Under the pieces are notes generated by a model that worked only from the letters and a program-made list of their open reading frames with translations, did not search any database and had not been told where the DNA came from. DNA of 29,460 nt from Wolbachia endosymbiont of Cylisticus convexus (GTDB lineage: Bacteria > Pseudomonadota > Alphaproteobacteria > Rickettsiales > Anaplasmataceae). Shown here one piece after another: positions 26,475 to 29,460 of this stretch. Location: contig NZ_QPIP01000022.1 of NCBI RefSeq assembly GCF_003344345.1, positions 1 through 29,460 on the forward strand, given 5' to 3'. Numbering within the stretch: position 1 is the stretch's first letter; the number at the start of each line of letters is the position of its first letter. A program made the translations under genes and the position numbers.

Positions 26475-26656
26475 ACTTCTTGCATGACCATATGCTCTTT
26501 ATTGTCGTTCCAGTGCGTGACGCTGGGAACTTAGAAAAAGAACCTGAATAGACATGAAAGAAGCTACTCGGATGACGAGAACGCTGACTACGCTACTAGT
26601 CAGCGGCCGTAGTAGTGTGACGCAGACGTGCTACCAAGAAAATGTCTCTATAAGAG
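26475..26656. repeat. Palindrome-rich intergenic region between topA and wspB
   Basis: The two genes converge here. A hairpin-forming repeat GTTCCAG / CTGGGAAC lies at about 26505-26529. A perfect 9-bp stem CGCTGACTA / TAGTCAGCG with a CGCTAC loop lies at 26582-26605. Either could serve as a shared terminator, but T-runs are lacking; they belong to the Wolbachia palindromic repeat type. Confidence 0.5.
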
Positions 26657-27492
26657 TTAAGCTTTGCTGGCAAAATGGAAAGTAAGACCAGCTTCTATAC
26701 CGTGTGTGTGAAAAAGCTGTTCTGTATAGTAGTAGACATTTGATTATTACCTATCATTCTACCTTTTGGCTTATTTTCACCATTATCAAGGTCGGGATCC
26801 CACTTTAAGGTTTCTAATTCGCACTCACTACTACCAATAACACCAAAACCTCTATATCCGATATGCATATTTACATCTTCGTTTATGCGATAATCAAGGC
26901 CAGCTTTGAATTGACCTGCAGGTCTTATTGACGTTTTTTCAAACATCGTCATTCTCGTTCCACCAATCCCAATGCCAACGTAAGGAGAAAAAGAGAAACG
27001 TTCACTTTTCCAATGATGATAAACGTTTGCCATTATAGATGCGTTTTCAATTTGGTCATGATTAATAATTGATCCATATTTATCTTTTTTATCTTTACTT
27101 TCTATGTACGATATTGTCATTTGGCCGCTTGTTAAACCAACATTATCCACTTTTACAGAAGAATACATCCCTTCCAATTCAGCTCTATAGATATTATTAC
27201 CCAGTTCTCCTGTGTAACCAAATGCTACACTTGCAGCAAAAGGTGGATTATAATCTCCTTTATACTTACTTAGTAGCTGACCTTTTGTGTCCCGAGAATT
27301 CCTATCATTTATAGATACCATATTAGCGCTTGTAGCATCTTGACCTCCAATTTTTGCTTTCAACTCACCAAAATTCAAATATTGACCGTAATATCCACCA
27401 CCAAAGTAAAACCCTTCTGCTTCACTTGCAAAGGATTGTTGTGACAACAATAAAGCAAGTGCTGTAACTGCTAATGTTTTTTTACTCATCAT
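26657..27492 (-). pseudogene. wspB: Wolbachia surface protein B (Wsp/Msp2 family), C-terminus frameshifted
   Basis: Outer-membrane beta-barrel protein of the Wsp/OMP-1/Msp2-P44 family. A signal peptide (MMSKKTLAVTALALLLSQQS, then FAS) is followed by EGFYFGGGYYGQYLNFGEL, PPFAASVAFGYTG, NIYRAELEGMYSS, FSFSPYVGIGIGGTRM and AGLDYRINEDVNMHIGYRGF. The frame stops early at 26695 after SFFTHTV. A GTGTGTGTG run at 26702-26710 (CA repeats on the coding strand) has one extra dinucleotide. Removing 2 bases restores SFFTHGIEAGLTFHFASKA with a TAA at 26657-26659, giving 277 aa. The start has GAGGAA upstream, and either tandem ATG could serve. Identification as WspB rests on recalled similarity. Confidence 0.88.
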
Positions 27493-27561
27493 GACTATTC
27501 CTCTAGTTAAATTAGCTAATCTACTACTAATTAATTAAAAATGGTTTAATATGAAAAACTT

Positions 27562-28372
27562 TGACCTTACCCAGAAAAAGTAGAGAGGAAGTCAAGCCAT
27601 TTTTGAGGTAAAATAAAACATGATTATGAGGGCTTATTATACAGAAAAAAGTACACAGTGGAATTTAAATTAGAGGCAATAAAGTTGGTAAAGGAAACGG
27701 GGCAAACAAAGTAGCTAAAGATTTAGGAATAGATAACAGTACACTAAGTGACTGAAAATATAACGAAAAAGGATCAATAGAAGAAGCATTTCCTGGTAAG
27801 GGAAAGTTGGCACCATGTGATAAAGAAAAGTTTGAATTAAAGAAAGAACTAACAAGAGTTACTAGAGAAAGAGACATTTCAAAAAAAGCCCTGGGATATT
27901 TTGCAAGTTACAAAGATTTATTTATCAAAAAGCATAGAAACTACTATAAAGTACAGGAGTTATGCAGGATTTTGAAAGTATTTGCTAGCAGCTACTATGG
28001 ACTAGTAAGAAGAAAAGCAGCAACAAGGGAGCAGCTTCTAGCAGATATTCAAAAAATATACCAAGCATCTAATTGTAGATATGGGGCACCTAAACTGAAC
28101 TAAAGGCTTTAGGTAAAAATTGCAACATCAAAACAGTGCAGGATATCATGCAAAAAACAAGCTAGACTGAGGCGAAGATTCAAAAGCAAAAAACAGCAGA
28201 CCGACAATAGGGTTATAACTCCCAATATATTGGACCACTACTAGTCAGCCAAATAAAGTATGGGTTTACATACATAAAAACTAAGGATGGCTGGCTATAT
28301 TTGGCAGCAATAATTGATCTAGTTGACTGGTCAATGAGTAGCTAAGCGATTAGTTATAGATGCTTTATTGAT
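27562..28372 (+). mobile_element. IS3-family insertion sequence, copy 2, 3'-truncated
   Basis: 811 bp aligning without indels to the reverse complement of 8817-9627, including the left terminal repeat (27562-27592). The segments I compared are identical, decay mutations included. It is cut at TTATTGAT, losing the transposase 3' end and right terminal repeat, and is followed by a group II intron-like sequence. It lies about 70 bases upstream of the wspB start, facing away, so it may have displaced the wspB promoter. Confidence 0.85.
27807..28103 (+). pseudogene. N-terminal fragment of IS3 transposase orfB (copy 2)
   Basis: 98 residues identical to the product of 9086-9382, beginning MAPCDKEKFELKKELTRVTR and ending at the same premature stop after YGAPKLN. 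The orfA remnant upstream (about 27650-27780, YTVEFKLEAIKLVKETGQT) carries the same frameshift as copy 1. Confidence 0.75.
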
Positions 28373-28373
28373 A

Positions 28374-28519
28374 GTGCGTCTAGGAAAGGCGTGTATGTTC
28401 AGTGGGAGTCAACCCCACCAGGATAAGAGTCGGAGTTCTGTAACTAGGGTAGCAATATGGAGGGAAACCAAGATGCTGAAGCCTACCGACAACATTGTTG
28501 TAAGAATAATGGTGAATTA
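28374..28519 (+). mobile_element. Probable 5' end of a group II intron, truncated
   Basis: Begins GTGCGTCTAGGAAAGGCG, matching the GUGYG rule for group II intron 5' ends. It continues with structured, relatively G-rich sequence unlike its AT-rich surroundings, such as GTTCAGTGGGAGTCAACCCC, GAGTCGGAGTTCTGTAACTA and ATGCTGAAGCCTACCGACAA, in the style of domain I. It interrupts IS3 copy 2 and is itself interrupted at 28520 by the IS630 element. No reverse transcriptase is in the window. Assignment is by pattern only. Confidence 0.5.
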
Positions 28520-28538
28520 TAGCTCTTTTCATAATAGT
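28520..28538 (+). repeat. Left terminal inverted repeat of IS630 element
   Basis: Perfect 19-bp match to the complement of 29442-29460. Confidence 0.85.
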
Positions 28539-28580
28539 ACAAACGAGGTAAAATAAGATTTTATAGTAGTGAAGGTAAGT

Positions 28581-29432
28581 ATGCCAGCAGCATATAGTTA
28601 TGATTTAAGAAAAAAAGCAATGGAATCACTAGAAGAAGGAGAAAGCAGAGAAGCAGTGGCAGCAAGATTTAAAATTGGAAGAACTACGTTATGGGAGTGG
28701 CAGCAAAGAAAAAAGAAACAGGAGATTTTCAGTCAAAAAAACTTGGAAATGGAGGTTATAATCACAAAATTACTGACTGGAATAAATTTACTGAATTTGC
28801 TAAAAAATATGGTGGAAAAACTCTATCGGAAATGGCTAAGCTTTGGAGCAATGTTAGTATCCCAACGATTCATCGAGCTCTTAAAAAAATTGGACTCACA
28901 CGCAAAAAAAGACATATGGATACAAAGAAAGGGACGAAGAAAAACGCGCTGAATTTTTGAAAATTATAGCAACAAAAGAACCTCAAAACTTAGTTTATAT
29001 AGATGAGTCTGGCATTGATAACACCGAGGACTACCCTTATGGATATTGCCAGAAGGGACAGAGGTTTTATGCTCTAAAATCTGGTAAAAAAATTCAACGA
29101 ATCAGTATGATTGCAGCCTTAAACGGCAGGAAAATAGTTGTTCCGTTAACATTTGAAGGCCACTGTAATATGTTAATAAATGGTTTGAGCAGTTTCTGAC
29201 ACCGATTTTGAAACCTGGACAAACTGTTATCCTTGATAATGCTACTTTTCATAAGTCTAATAAGATTACTGAATTTGCTAAAGGAGTTGGCGCAGAAATT
29301 TTATATCTACCGCCTTATTCTCCCGATTTTAACAAAATTGAGCATCATTGGTTTGCTATAAAAAACAGAGCTAGGAAAAACATCCCTCTATTCACATCTT
29401 TTCGTCATGCTGTTGATTCCGCTTTTCTATAA
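28581..29432 (+). pseudogene. IS630-family transposase, orfA-orfB with extra frameshifts
   Basis: DDE transposase. orfA starts MPAAYSYDLRKKAMESLEEG and holds the HTH (AVAARFKIGRTTLWEWQQRK). A slippery A_AAA_AAG at 28709-28715, in the orfA zero frame, would give the -1 shift into ETGDFQSKKLGNGGYNHKIT. A second break lies at a seven-A run (28904-28910), after which KTYGYKERDEEKRAEFLKII resumes in another frame. A third, near 29170, has lost about four bases; WFEQFLTPILKPGQ resumes after it. Catalytic motifs survive: VYIDESG, VILDNATFHKS and LPPYSPDFNKIEHHW. The first shift is probably programmed; the other two are disabling. An upstream GTG at 28569 is an alternative start. Confidence 0.85.
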
Positions 29433-29441
29433 GCTTTTCGG

Positions 29442-29460
29442 ACTATTATGAAAAGAGCTA
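29442..29460 (-). repeat. Right terminal inverted repeat of IS630 element
   Basis: Complement of 28520-28538; coincides with the window end, so the flanking target duplication cannot be seen. Confidence 0.85.

Larger units (their letters stand above)
28520..29460 (+). mobile_element. IS630-family insertion sequence, decayed
   Basis: 941 bp bounded by 19-bp inverted repeats TAGCTCTTTTCATAATAGT (28520-28538) and its complement (29442-29460), the right one being the last bases of the window. The outermost TA fits the TA target preference of IS630/Tc1-mariner elements. It carries one frameshifted transposase and is inserted in the intron-like sequence. Confidence 0.88.

Noticed and set aside
1..29460. 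CRISPR array
   Set aside because: No regularly spaced direct repeats of 24-40 bases; the repeats present are dispersed palindromes and IS copies.

Overview
The window reads as the chromosome of a Wolbachia strain (Alphaproteobacteria, Rickettsiales, Anaplasmataceae). It is AT-rich. It carries a WspB-type surface protein (Wsp family), a CckA-like hybrid kinase, DapF, HemF and a ParAB pair, the left edge holds a phage-type serine recombinase, and decayed insertion sequences are abundant. The supergroup cannot be resolved from this piece.

Layout. 1-640: start of a phage-type serine recombinase (minus strand, running off the left edge) with two small overlapping upstream reading frames. 909-7214: aminotransferase, SugE/Gdx exporter, a 170-aa unknown divergent from a 53-aa membrane peptide, two tandem MFS transporters and glyA. 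7291-10673: pgk, whose 3' end is cut by an IS3-family element that supplies its last residues and stop codon, then a small putative secreted protein divergent from dapF. 10676-11932: a decayed IS5-like element nested in Wolbachia palindromic repeats. 11933-17649, all minus strand: sucCD, rpsU, tRNA-Pro, rsmE, tRNA-Glu, a probable effector with EPIYA-like motifs, and hemF. 17806-22080: cckA-like kinase, then parA-parB. 22081-24000: a graveyard of dispersed repeats with fragments of IS5-like and IS481-like elements. 24022-26474: topA, broken by two single-base homopolymer insertions. 26657-27492: wspB, broken by a CA-repeat change. 27562-29460: a second IS3 copy, identical wherever compared and inverted relative to the first, cut by what looks like the 5' end of a group II intron, which is cut in turn by an IS630-family element ending exactly at the window edge.

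How the genes fit together. The intact genes are mostly housekeeping: TCA cycle (sucCD), glycolysis/gluconeogenesis (pgk), one-carbon and amino-acid metabolism (glyA, aspC), haem synthesis (hemF), meso-diaminopimelate synthesis (dapF), translation (rpsU, rsmE, two tRNAs), chromosome segregation (parAB) and cell-cycle signalling (CckA). Host-facing functions are the surface protein WspB and the EPIYA-motif protein at 15538-16740, which I consider the most interesting gene here. Three themes stand out: frameshifts at simple repeats in genes one would expect to matter (topA, wspB), mobile elements rewriting gene ends (pgk), and stacked insertions.
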